DNA from: an uncultured Eubacteriales bacterium
GTDB lineage: Bacteria > Bacillota > Clostridia > UBA1381
Assembly (NCBI GenBank): GCA_900556575.1
Contig: USPO01000114.1
Span: 1 to 5,785 of the forward strand
Length of the DNA: 5,785 bases
Direction: 5' to 3'
The notes under the pieces are model-generated. The model was not told the DNA's origin. It saw nothing but the letters and a program-made list of their open reading frames with translations, and searched no databases. Within the stretch, counting starts at the first letter, position 1. Every line of letters starts with the position of its first letter. Shown one piece after another: positions 1 to 5,764 of the stretch. A program made the position numbers and the translations under genes.

Positions 1-10
1 GCAAGCAGAT

Positions 11-67
11 TTCCCTCTTGAGAGACGACGGCGTACTTGGTGTACTCCGAGTCTCGATAGAGGGGAA
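11..67. repeat. Imperfect palindrome able to form a long interrupted hairpin
   Basis: The sequence pairs with itself in four blocks: 11-18 with 59-67 (one bulged G at 65), 22-26 with 51-55, 29-31 with 47-49 and 33-36 with 42-45. Small internal mismatches separate the blocks and the loop is 5 nt (37-41), giving about 20 base pairs in all. The first internal loop can form tandem G-A/A-G mismatches (20 with 57, 21 with 56), which are stable in RNA. The element is more GC-rich than the DNA around it. It starts 23 nt past the mutase stop codon, so it would sit in that gene's 3' UTR. No T-run follows the stem directly on either strand, so it is not a textbook intrinsic terminator. It could be an interspersed palindromic repeat, an mRNA 3'-end stabiliser, or part of a structured RNA cut by the window edge. 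The folding potential is seen directly; the function is unknown. Confidence 0.5.
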
Positions 68-89
68 GATGCGCAGCTTATTTTTCAAA

Positions 90-1805
90 TTAAAGGCCTA
101 ACTGATTTTCTACGTCCTCTAATACCGCATCTACCGTTGCCATTGCAGCATCAAATGTTTCGGCATTTGAACCGAGATAAATCTTAATTTTCGGCTCTGT
201 ACCAGACGGTCTTACAATGAAGTAGGTCTTTCCGTCAGATAAATCATAACGGAGTACATTAGCCTTCGGAAGCTCTGTATTATCCGGAAGCATGATTGTC
301 TGCTCCTTGTAATCGGTGTACTTAACAATATCCATTCCGTTAGCTGTTTTCGGCGGATTCGCTCTTAATCCGGCAAGAATATTTGCCATCTTTTCCATTC
401 CGTCCTTACCCGGCATTGTAAATGAAACTGTCTTTTCGGCATATACACCGTACTTTGCATAAATATCCTGCAATGCCTCATATAATGACTTGCCCTTTGT
501 AGCATAATATGCTGCCATTTCAGCGATAAGCATCGATGCAACAACACCGTCCTTATCACGGGCATGATTACCTACAAGGTAACCGTAGCTTTCTTCAAAT
601 CCGATGAGGTATGTATAATTCTTCTTAATACCAAAGTCCGTCATCTTTTCGCCGATATACTTAAATCCCGTTAAAAGGCTCATACATTCAGCACCGTATG
701 ACTTTGCAATAGCGGCAGCAAGTTCTGTTGTAACAATTGTCTTGATAACCATGCCGTTCTTCGGGAGAATACCCTTCTCCTGCTTTGAACGGAGAATGTA
801 GTCAACGAGCAATGCACCTGTCTGGTTACCGGTAAGAGTTCTGTACTGACCCTCTGCATCTCTTACAACGATACCTACACGGTCACAGTCCGGATCTGTT
901 CCGATAATAACATCAACGTCATTCTGCTTTGCCATTTCAATAGCAATTGTAAAGCCTTCTTTGTTCTCCGGATTCGGTGATTTAACTGTCGGGAAGTTTC
1001 CGTCCTCTGTATCCTGTTCCTTAACAACAAGCACATTTTTGAATCCGATTCTCTTTAAGATTTCCTTTACCGGACGTGAGCCTGTACCATGGAACGGTGT
1101 ATAGATAAGCTTGAATGTATCGGCAACAGCCTTTACAGCCTCCGGATTCTGCTGCTGTGTCTGTACAACCTGAAGGAACTTTTCGTTTAATTCCGGTCCT
1201 ACAACTTCAATAATTCCCGACTTAATCGATTCATCGAGGTCTGCATATTTAACATCAAATATATTAACCGCATCCATAGCGTCAACAACCGTCTGAACTG
1301 CCTCCGGCGGAAGCTGACCGCCGTCCGGACCGTAAACCTTATAGCCGTTGTACTCCTTAGGATTATGCGAAGCTGTAATCATTACACCTGCGGCACAGCC
1401 AAGCTCTCTGATACCGAATGATACTTCCGGTACAGAATGAACAGTATCGAAAAGATAAACTTTTATTCCCTCGTGTGCAAGAACCTTTGCCGTTTCCTCG
1501 GCAAATACTCTTGAGAAGTTACGGGTATCATATCCAATCAATACACCCTGCTTTGCAGCCTCTTCGCCGTTCTTGTTTACATAAACGGAAACACCATAGC
1601 TTGCCTGACGTACATTATATACGTTAATTTTATTTGTACCCGCACCGATAATGCCTCTCATTCCGGCTGTACCGAATTCAAGACCGCGGTAGAAACGTTC
1701 CTCTATTTCCTTTTCATCTCCGGCAATAGCACGAAGCTCCTCCTTTGATGCTTCATCCACAACAGGTGAAGCAAGCCACTCATTATATGTATCCTTGTAG
1801 CCCAT
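90..1805 (-). CDS. pgcA: Phospho-sugar mutase (phosphoglucomutase/phosphomannomutase, PgcA type)
   Basis: A cytoplasmic alpha-D-phosphohexomutase that interconverts hexose 6-phosphate and hexose 1-phosphate, typically glucose, through a phosphoserine enzyme. This links glycolysis to UDP-glucose, glycogen and envelope polysaccharide synthesis. The protein has 571 residues, usual for the Firmicute PgcA group, and every family signature is present. There is an N-terminal FGTAGMRG segment (44-51), the TASHNP active-site loop with phospho-acceptor Ser146, the Mg-binding loop GTDPDCDR with Asp304, Asp306 and Asp308, the sugar-specificity loop GFEESYG (402-408), and the C-terminal phosphate-binding loop RPSGTEPK (532-539). 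The frame is open 16 codons further up to an ATG at 1853, but I chose the ATG at 1805. It has a GGAGGA site (1814-1819) with an 8-nt spacer, the conserved MGYKDTYNEW-like start fits the family, and the 1853 ATG lies upstream of the predicted transcription start. The gene is transcribed alone, divergently from citrate synthase. Preference for glucose over mannose or glucosamine cannot be settled from the motifs. The symbol rests on overall resemblance to Bacillus PgcA. Confidence 0.95.
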   Translation of the reverse strand: MGYKDTYNEWLASPVVDEASKEELRAIAGDEKEIEERFYRGLEFGTAGMRGIIGAGTNKINVYNVRQASYGVSVYVNKNGEEAAKQGVLIGYDTRNFSRVFAEETAKVLAHEGIKVYLFDTVHSVPEVSFGIRELGCAAGVMITASHNPKEYNGYKVYGPDGGQLPPEAVQTVVDAMDAVNIFDVKYADLDESIKSGIIEVVGPELNEKFLQVVQTQQQNPEAVKAVADTFKLIYTPFHGTGSRPVKEILKRIGFKNVLVVKEQDTEDGNFPTVKSPNPENKEGFTIAIEMAKQNDVDVIIGTDPDCDRVGIVVRDAEGQYRTLTGNQTGALLVDYILRSKQEKGILPKNGMVIKTIVTTELAAAIAKSYGAECMSLLTGFKYIGEKMTDFGIKKNYTYLIGFEESYGYLVGNHARDKDGVVASMLIAEMAAYYATKGKSLYEALQDIYAKYGVYAEKTVSFTMPGKDGMEKMANILAGLRANPPKTANGMDIVKYTDYKEQTIMLPDNTELPKANVLRYDLSDGKTYFIVRPSGTEPKIKIYLGSNAETFDAAMATVDAVLEDVENQLGL

Positions 1806-1841
1806 TTGAATAATCCTCCATTCAAAAAATAGTATATATAT

Positions 1842-1870
1842 ATTATATAACACTTTTGATATTTTTTCAA
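1842..1870 (-). promoter_or_regulatory. Sigma-A-type promoter of the phospho-sugar mutase gene
   Basis: Read on the minus strand, a TTGAAA -35 box (1870-1865) is followed after exactly 17 nt by a perfect TATAAT -10 box (1847-1842). Transcription should begin near 1835, leaving a leader of about 30 nt that carries the GGAGGA ribosome binding site. An A/T-rich run (1871-1880) lies just upstream of the -35 and could act as an UP element. The promoter position argues against the upstream ATG at 1853 as the real start codon. Confidence 0.75.
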
Positions 1871-1984
1871 TCTTTTTTTTGTAAAAAATTTATCAAGTCA
1901 TATATATAATTTAACAAAAATAATTATTAAAATATGTTAATATGCATTTATCCTTATAAAAGCACAGCGTTTGATAATTTTTTA

Positions 1985-2015
1985 TTTATGTATAGTCACA
2001 AAAAATTTACATAAA
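1985..2015. promoter_or_regulatory. Candidate operator: 8-bp inverted repeat upstream of the citrate synthase promoter
   Basis: TTTATGTA (1985-1992) and its exact reverse complement TACATAAA (2008-2015) are separated by 15 nt. The dyad centre is about 56 bp upstream of the predicted citrate synthase transcription start, and the right arm ends 5 bp before the -35 box. This position and the AT-rich, widely spaced dyad suit a LysR-family site, and a LysR gene lies in the same operon. The repeat is seen directly; its use as an operator is inference. In DNA this AT-rich, an 8-bp dyad can also arise by chance. Confidence 0.35.
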
Positions 2016-2020
2016 AAGCA

Positions 2021-2049
2021 TTGACTGTTTTTGCTGTTTATAGTATAAT
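2021..2049 (+). promoter_or_regulatory. Sigma-A promoter of the citrate synthase-LysR operon
   Basis: TTGACT (2021-2026) and a perfect TATAAT (2044-2049) are separated by exactly 17 nt, close to the ideal housekeeping promoter. The predicted start near 2056 gives a short leader of roughly 28 nt with an AGGAGG site at 2069-2074, 9 nt before the citrate synthase ATG. The leader is too short for a riboswitch or attenuator, so any control probably acts on transcription initiation. Confidence 0.85.
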
Positions 2050-2083
2050 TGGTACAATAACTTAAAATAGGAGGTAGTAACCC

Positions 2084-3409
2084 ATGGATTTAAACGAATA
2101 TTCACGCAAAAAAATTTCGCTTTGCTTATCCAATAATTACATTGCGGAAGATTTATATACAAAATACGGTGTTAAACGCGGTCTGCGTGACGAGGACGGA
2201 AACGGTGTTTTAACCGGACTGACATCAATATCATCGATTAATGCGTTTGAAGATGCCGACGGCAAGCATATTCCCTGTGAGGGCGAGCTTAGATACAGAG
2301 GCTATGACATAAATGACATAGTACGGAAAACCATAGCTACCGGATACGGATATGAAAAAACAGCTTATCTCTTATTATTCGGTGAACTGCCGAGTGACAG
2401 CGAGCTTAACGAATTTAAGCAAATACTCGGTGAATACCGCAAGCTGCCGCCAAATTTTGTTCGTGACTATATCATGAAGGCAATTTCACCCGATATAATG
2501 ACCTCAATGACACGAAACATCCTTGCACTTGCCTCTTACGACCGATGCATAAATTCAATAGATCCCGCCAACAGTCTGAGACAGTGTCTTGCACTGATTG
2601 CCGTATTCCCGTCACTTGCGGTTTACTGCTATCAGGCATATAATCATTTCCATAATAACGGAAGTATGTATGTGCATAGCCCGTCACCGGAGCTTTCAAC
2701 CGCCGAAAACATACTTGTTATGCTTCGTCCTGACAGCTCTTATACAGAGCTTGAGGCACGTTCTCTCGATTTAATGCTCCTCCTTCATATGGAGCAGGGC
2801 GGCGGAAACAATTCGACATTTACAACAAGGGTTGTAACCTCTGCGGGAACAGATACCTATTCAACCATTGCCGCCGCAATGTGTTCACTAAAAGGCCCGA
2901 GACACGGCGGAGCCTGCATAAAAGTAAGGGATATGATGCTCGATATTTATAACAATGTTTCAAATCCGGCAGACAGAAACGAACTGAAGGATTATCTTCA
3001 GAAAATTATTGACAAAAAGGCTTTTGACCGCAGCGGACTGATTTACGGAATAGGACATCCTATTTTCACCGTATCCGACCCAAGAGCCGTTCTGCTTAAA
3101 AAATATGCCGCACTACTGGCACAGGTTAAGGGCAGAGCAAAGGTAATGGACTTTTACGAAAGTATAGAAGAGCTTGCACCTATTGTTCTTCATGCCAACG
3201 GGAAAACAACAAAGCCTGTATGTGCAAACATCGACTTTTACAGTGGATTCATATATTCAATGCTCGGTATACCTCACGAACTGTATTCACCTATGTATGC
3301 AACGGCAATGGTTTCCGGCTGGTGTTCTCACAGAATGGAGGAACTTTCGGGTCCTGACAAGGTTATGTATCCGGCATACAAGAATATCGGCAAAAACAAG
3401 GATGTATAA
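2084..3409 (+). CDS. gltA: Citrate synthase (Si type, clostridial)
   Basis: Condenses oxaloacetate and acetyl-CoA to citrate in the cytoplasm. In anaerobes of this kind it usually feeds the oxidative branch of an incomplete TCA cycle toward 2-oxoglutarate and glutamate. The 441-residue protein is full length and shows the family landmarks: an N-terminal YRGYDI segment (71-76), a His235 region before the STFTTRVVTSAGTD stretch, catalytic His274 in GPRHGGA, oxaloacetate-binding His325 in GIGHP followed by SDPRA with Arg334, catalytic Asp384 in NIDFYSG, and the C-terminal GWCSHRMEE with Arg417. It is not the Re-citrate synthase, which belongs to the isopropylmalate synthase family. A 2-methylcitrate synthase activity cannot be excluded by motifs, but no propionate-pathway genes are nearby. 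AGGAGG at 2069-2074 sets the start. The regulator gene begins 2 nt after the stop, so the two are co-transcribed from the promoter at 2021-2049. Confidence 0.95.
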   Translation: MDLNEYSRKKISLCLSNNYIAEDLYTKYGVKRGLRDEDGNGVLTGLTSISSINAFEDADGKHIPCEGELRYRGYDINDIVRKTIATGYGYEKTAYLLLFGELPSDSELNEFKQILGEYRKLPPNFVRDYIMKAISPDIMTSMTRNILALASYDRCINSIDPANSLRQCLALIAVFPSLAVYCYQAYNHFHNNGSMYVHSPSPELSTAENILVMLRPDSSYTELEARSLDLMLLLHMEQGGGNNSTFTTRVVTSAGTDTYSTIAAAMCSLKGPRHGGACIKVRDMMLDIYNNVSNPADRNELKDYLQKIIDKKAFDRSGLIYGIGHPIFTVSDPRAVLLKKYAALLAQVKGRAKVMDFYESIEELAPIVLHANGKTTKPVCANIDFYSGFIYSMLGIPHELYSPMYATAMVSGWCSHRMEELSGPDKVMYPAYKNIGKNKDV

Positions 3410-3411
3410 AA

Positions 3412-4287
3412 ATGCTCCGACAAATACGGTATTTTCACTCTATCGTAAAAAACAACAGCTTTTCCGAAGCCGCAGAGGAATGTCACATATCTCAGCCGGC
3501 AATTTCTCAGCAGCTTAGGGCATTGGAAAACGAACTGGGCTTTGACCTGCTGGAACGAAAAAACAGAAAATTCAGTCTGACAGCCGCCGGAGAATACTTC
3601 TATAAAAAGACGCTTATTCTTATGGCAGACTACGAGCAAATATACAGTCAGGCATCAAAAATAGCACATGGTGATGAAAAAAAGCTTAATATCGGGTATT
3701 TGAGAGGTATCGGCGGCAAAAATCTTTCCGATGCATTGGCACAGTTTGCATATCAATTTCCCGATGTGGATATAACACTCGAATACGGAAGTCATGAAAA
3801 GCTGTATAAAGCTTTATCCGGCGGAAAGTGCGATTTGGTATTGAACGATCAGCGGCGGGCATTTTCCGGCGAATATGTAAACCTGATACTTTCAAAGCTT
3901 AAATGTTTCATTGAAATTTCAAGCAGAAGTCCGATTGCCTCTCTCGATACGGTTTCACCGGAAGATTTAAAGCATATTCCGTGTATATTGGCTGTTTCAA
4001 AGCCTGAAAGAGAATCCGAATATGCATACTATCACGATGTTATAGGATTTCAGGGCGAGTTTATTTATACCGAAAGCCTGTCCGAAGCACATCTCATGAC
4101 AGCCGGAGCAAAAGGTTTTATTCCAATATCCTCTAATTCGGATTATGAACACAGTCCGGCTGTAAGGCACATTCCGCTTTGCCGCAATAATAAACAAATC
4201 ACTCAAAACTACTGTGCTTTCTGGAAAAAGAACACTCAAAATATATATGCAGAAAAATTTGCGGAAATACTGAAACAGAGTTTTTAA
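3412..4287 (+). CDS. LysR-family transcriptional regulator
   Basis: A 291-residue protein, normal for LysR-type regulators. It has an N-terminal winged helix-turn-helix (about residues 4-60) with the characteristic SFSEAAEECHISQPAISQQLRALENELG region, split here as residues 16-43, then a linker helix to about 90. A periplasmic-binding-protein-like effector domain runs from about 92 (KLNIGYLRGI) to the C-terminus. Such proteins bind promoter dyads as tetramers and respond to a small metabolite. The gene starts 2 nt after the citrate synthase stop. Its ribosome binding site AAGGA (3398-3402) lies inside the end of that gene, 9 nt before the ATG, so translation is probably coupled. No separate promoter is visible. 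The simplest inference is that it controls its own operon in response to citrate or a related metabolite, similar in logic to CcpC and citZ in Bacillus. Orthology to CcpC is not evident from the sequence, and the effector is unknown. Confidence 0.92.
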   Translation: MLRQIRYFHSIVKNNSFSEAAEECHISQPAISQQLRALENELGFDLLERKNRKFSLTAAGEYFYKKTLILMADYEQIYSQASKIAHGDEKKLNIGYLRGIGGKNLSDALAQFAYQFPDVDITLEYGSHEKLYKALSGGKCDLVLNDQRRAFSGEYVNLILSKLKCFIEISSRSPIASLDTVSPEDLKHIPCILAVSKPERESEYAYYHDVIGFQGEFIYTESLSEAHLMTAGAKGFIPISSNSDYEHSPAVRHIPLCRNNKQITQNYCAFWKKNTQNIYAEKFAEILKQSF

Positions 4288-4313
4288 CATTTCATATAAG
4301 AAAAACTTATACT

Positions 4314-4355
4314 AACTACCCGAAAATCAAATTGATTTTCGGGTAGTTTTGTTTT
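4314..4355 (+). terminator. Intrinsic terminator of the citrate synthase-LysR operon
   Basis: A perfect 17-bp inverted repeat (4314-4330 with 4332-4348) is centred on one base, so the real loop is probably 3-5 nt. It runs into a T-rich tail, TTTTGTTTT (4347-4355). It starts 27 nt after the LysR stop codon. The lower stem contains a GC block (ACCCG/CGGGT). The opposite strand lacks a comparable T-run, so it works mainly rightward. Confidence 0.9.
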
Positions 4356-4360
4356 ATAAT
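4332..4360 (+). promoter_or_regulatory. Promoter of the flavodoxin-SDR operon, overlapping the upstream terminator
   Basis: TTGATT (4332-4337) and a perfect TATAAT (4355-4360) are 17 nt apart. The -35 box is the first six bases of the terminator's right arm, and the -10 box begins at the last T of its T-tail. Initiation near 4367 would give a leader of about 25 nt containing AGGAGG (4378-4383), 9 nt before the flavodoxin ATG. The fit to consensus and the position support a real promoter. No better candidate lies between the operons. Confidence 0.7.
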
Positions 4361-4392
4361 ATAAAGCAGAAAATACAAGGAGGATATTAAAG

Positions 4393-4899
4393 ATGCCAAG
4401 TATAGTAATATTTTATTCAAGAGCCGACGAAAACTACTTCGGCGGCAGCTATCGTTACATAGAAGTGGGAAATACCGAGAAAGCCGCTAAAATGATTTCT
4501 CAAATAAACGGAGCGGATTTATTTAAGCTTGAGCAGGTCAAGCCGTATTCAAAGGACTACCAAGCCTGTATTGCGGAAGCCAAGAAAGATTTGCAGAACA
4601 ATGCACGTCCCGAATTAAAGGCCGTTCCCGATGTCGGCGGATACGATGAAATATACCTCGGTTACCCAAATTACTGGGGTAAGATGCCTATGGCGGTTTA
4701 TACATTTCTCGAGAGTGCAGACCTTGCCGGCAAAACAATTCATCCTTTCTGCACACATGAGGGAAGCGGGTTAAGCGGGACAGTAAATGACATTAAAAAG
4801 CTGTGTCCATCCGCAAAAGTCGCATCGGGTTTAGCCCTGCACGGCAGTTCGGTCGACAATTCATTTAAAACCATTGAAAAGTGGATTAATGAGGATTAA
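4393..4899 (+). CDS. Flavodoxin-like FMN protein (Flavodoxin_4 type)
   Basis: A 168-residue single-domain protein with no signal peptide, of the length expected for flavodoxin. These bind FMN and act as low-potential electron carriers, or in this subfamily possibly as NAD(P)H-dependent flavoprotein reductases. Visible elements are the beta-1 strand SIVIFYSR (3-10), the helix start GNTEKAAKMI (26-35), the second flavin-contacting loop GYPNYWGKMP (90-99), the third loop THEGSGLSGT (121-130), and a C-terminal helix ending WINED. The first phosphate-binding loop is not the compact T/S-x-T-G-N-T. About 15 residues (ADENYFGGSYRYIEV) sit between the strand and the GNT element, a layout I recall from Flavodoxin_4 members in gut Clostridia. 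The start is fixed by AGGAGG at 4378-4383. The SDR gene follows 5 nt after the stop, so they form an operon. The physiological partner is unknown. Confidence 0.9.
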   Translation: MPSIVIFYSRADENYFGGSYRYIEVGNTEKAAKMISQINGADLFKLEQVKPYSKDYQACIAEAKKDLQNNARPELKAVPDVGGYDEIYLGYPNYWGKMPMAVYTFLESADLAGKTIHPFCTHEGSGLSGTVNDIKKLCPSAKVASGLALHGSSVDNSFKTIEKWINED

Positions 4900-4904
4900 A
4901 GTCA

Positions 4905-5717
4905 ATGAAAAATGTAATGATTTTAACGGGAGCCGGTCAGATAGGAATGGCAATTGCACGCAGAGTCGGATATGGCATGAAGATTATTGTTGCGGACAAA
5001 AGTATCGATAACGCACGTTCTGTCTGCGATATAATGAACAACGCGGGCTTTGATACAGAACCCGTAATAATGGATTTATCATCGAGAAAATCCATTCTGT
5101 CATTAATAGATGAAGCAAAGAAATACGGAGAAATCACAGCACTTGTGAATGCCGCCGGAGTATCTCCGAGTCAAGCATCAATTGAAGATATATTAAAGGT
5201 TGACCTTTACGGAACTGCCGTACTTTTAGAGGAAGTCGGAAAGGTTATAGCTCCCGAAGGTGTCGGAATAACAATTTCAAGCCAATCCGGTCACCGCATG
5301 GAACAGCTCGGAGAAGAAATCGACAGGCAGCTTGCATCAACACCGACCGAAGAATTATTAAATCTTGAAATTTTACAGCCGGAAAATATAAGGGACACGT
5401 TACACGCATATCAGCTTGCAAAACGCTGCAATGAAAAGCGTGTCATGTACGAATCGGTAAGATGGGGTAAAAAGAGAGCAAGAATAAATTCAATATCACC
5501 GGGAATCATAGTAACTCCGCTTGCTATGGACGAATTCAACGGTCCGCGCGGTGATTTTTATAAAAATATGTTTAAGAACAGTCCTGCCGGACGTCCGGGA
5601 ACAGCGGATGAGGTTGCGAACGTATCCGAGCTGTTAATGGGTCCGAAAGGTGCATTTATAACAGGTGCGGACTTTTTGATAGACGGCGGAGCAACAGCAA
5701 ACTATTTTTACGGTTAA
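4905..5717 (+). CDS. Short-chain dehydrogenase/reductase (SDR), substrate unknown
   Basis: A 270-residue cytoplasmic NAD(P)(H)-dependent oxidoreductase with a Rossmann fold. Seen directly are the nucleotide-binding TGAGQIG (8-14), Asp31 at the end of beta-2 (suggesting NAD(H) over NADP(H)), the adenine-side Asp57, NAAG (82-85), Ser126 in SSQSG, and the YxxxK pair Tyr169/Lys173 in YQLAK. The SPGII-TP segment (198-205) and the C-terminal GADFLIDGGATANYFYG-type ending (254-270) follow. The catalytic set is complete, so the enzyme should be active. The Ser126 to Tyr169 distance of 43 residues is much longer than the usual 13 or so. The insert (HRMEQLGEEID through the LQPENIRDTLHA helix) resembles what I recall of a widespread, uncharacterised SDR group, so it is probably a family trait rather than a defect. 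The site GAGGA (4891-4895), inside the end of the flavodoxin gene, sits 9 nt before the ATG. The shared operon suggests a redox role with the flavodoxin, but no substrate can be named. Confidence 0.9.
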   Translation: MKNVMILTGAGQIGMAIARRVGYGMKIIVADKSIDNARSVCDIMNNAGFDTEPVIMDLSSRKSILSLIDEAKKYGEITALVNAAGVSPSQASIEDILKVDLYGTAVLLEEVGKVIAPEGVGITISSQSGHRMEQLGEEIDRQLASTPTEELLNLEILQPENIRDTLHAYQLAKRCNEKRVMYESVRWGKKRARINSISPGIIVTPLAMDEFNGPRGDFYKNMFKNSPAGRPGTADEVANVSELLMGPKGAFITGADFLIDGGATANYFYG

Positions 5718-5764
5718 AAGAGGCTGCAGCAAAACTTTGAGTTTTGCTGCAGCCTCTTTTAACC
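5712..5764. terminator. Strong, potentially bidirectional intrinsic terminator overlapping the SDR stop codon
   Basis: A perfect 25-bp inverted repeat (5712-5736 with 5740-5764) surrounds a 3-nt loop, TTG. The core GAGGCTGCAGC/GCTGCAGCCTC is GC-rich. Flanking A- and T-runs (5716-5719 and 5757-5760) give a U-tail to transcripts in both directions. The left arm includes the last two bases of the final glycine codon and the TAA stop (5715-5717) of the dehydrogenase gene. It ends the flavodoxin-SDR operon and could also serve a leftward gene beyond the window, though none is visible in 5765-5785. Confidence 0.9.

Noticed and set aside
1806..1853. Longer mutase reading frame starting at ATG 1853 (16 extra residues, hydrophobic LYNIYILFFEW-like)
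   Set aside because: It lies upstream of the predicted transcription start (about 1835), overlaps the promoter and lacks a ribosome binding site, while ATG 1805 has GGAGGA with an 8-nt spacer and gives the family's normal N-terminus.
1838..1910. TA-rich runs (TATATATA tracts) as a simple-sequence repeat or replication origin feature
   Set aside because: The tracts are short and irregular, there are no DnaA-box clusters, and the composition is explained by the promoter and its upstream A/T-rich DNA.
1911..1940. TTAACA (1911-1916) and TGTTAA (1935-1940) as a second operator-like dyad
   Set aside because: The halves are only 6 bp and 18 nt apart in extremely AT-rich DNA, and are far from both -35 boxes; such dyads are expected by chance here.
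3174..3518. Plus-strand overlapping frame of about 114 codons spanning the citrate synthase-LysR junction
   Set aside because: It runs out of frame across two well-supported genes, has no ribosome binding site and looks like no recognisable protein; it is a shadow of the real genes.
3328..3639. Minus-strand frame of about 103 codons antisense to the citrate synthase-LysR junction
   Set aside because: It is antisense to conserved coding sequence, with no promoter or ribosome binding site and no recognisable motif.
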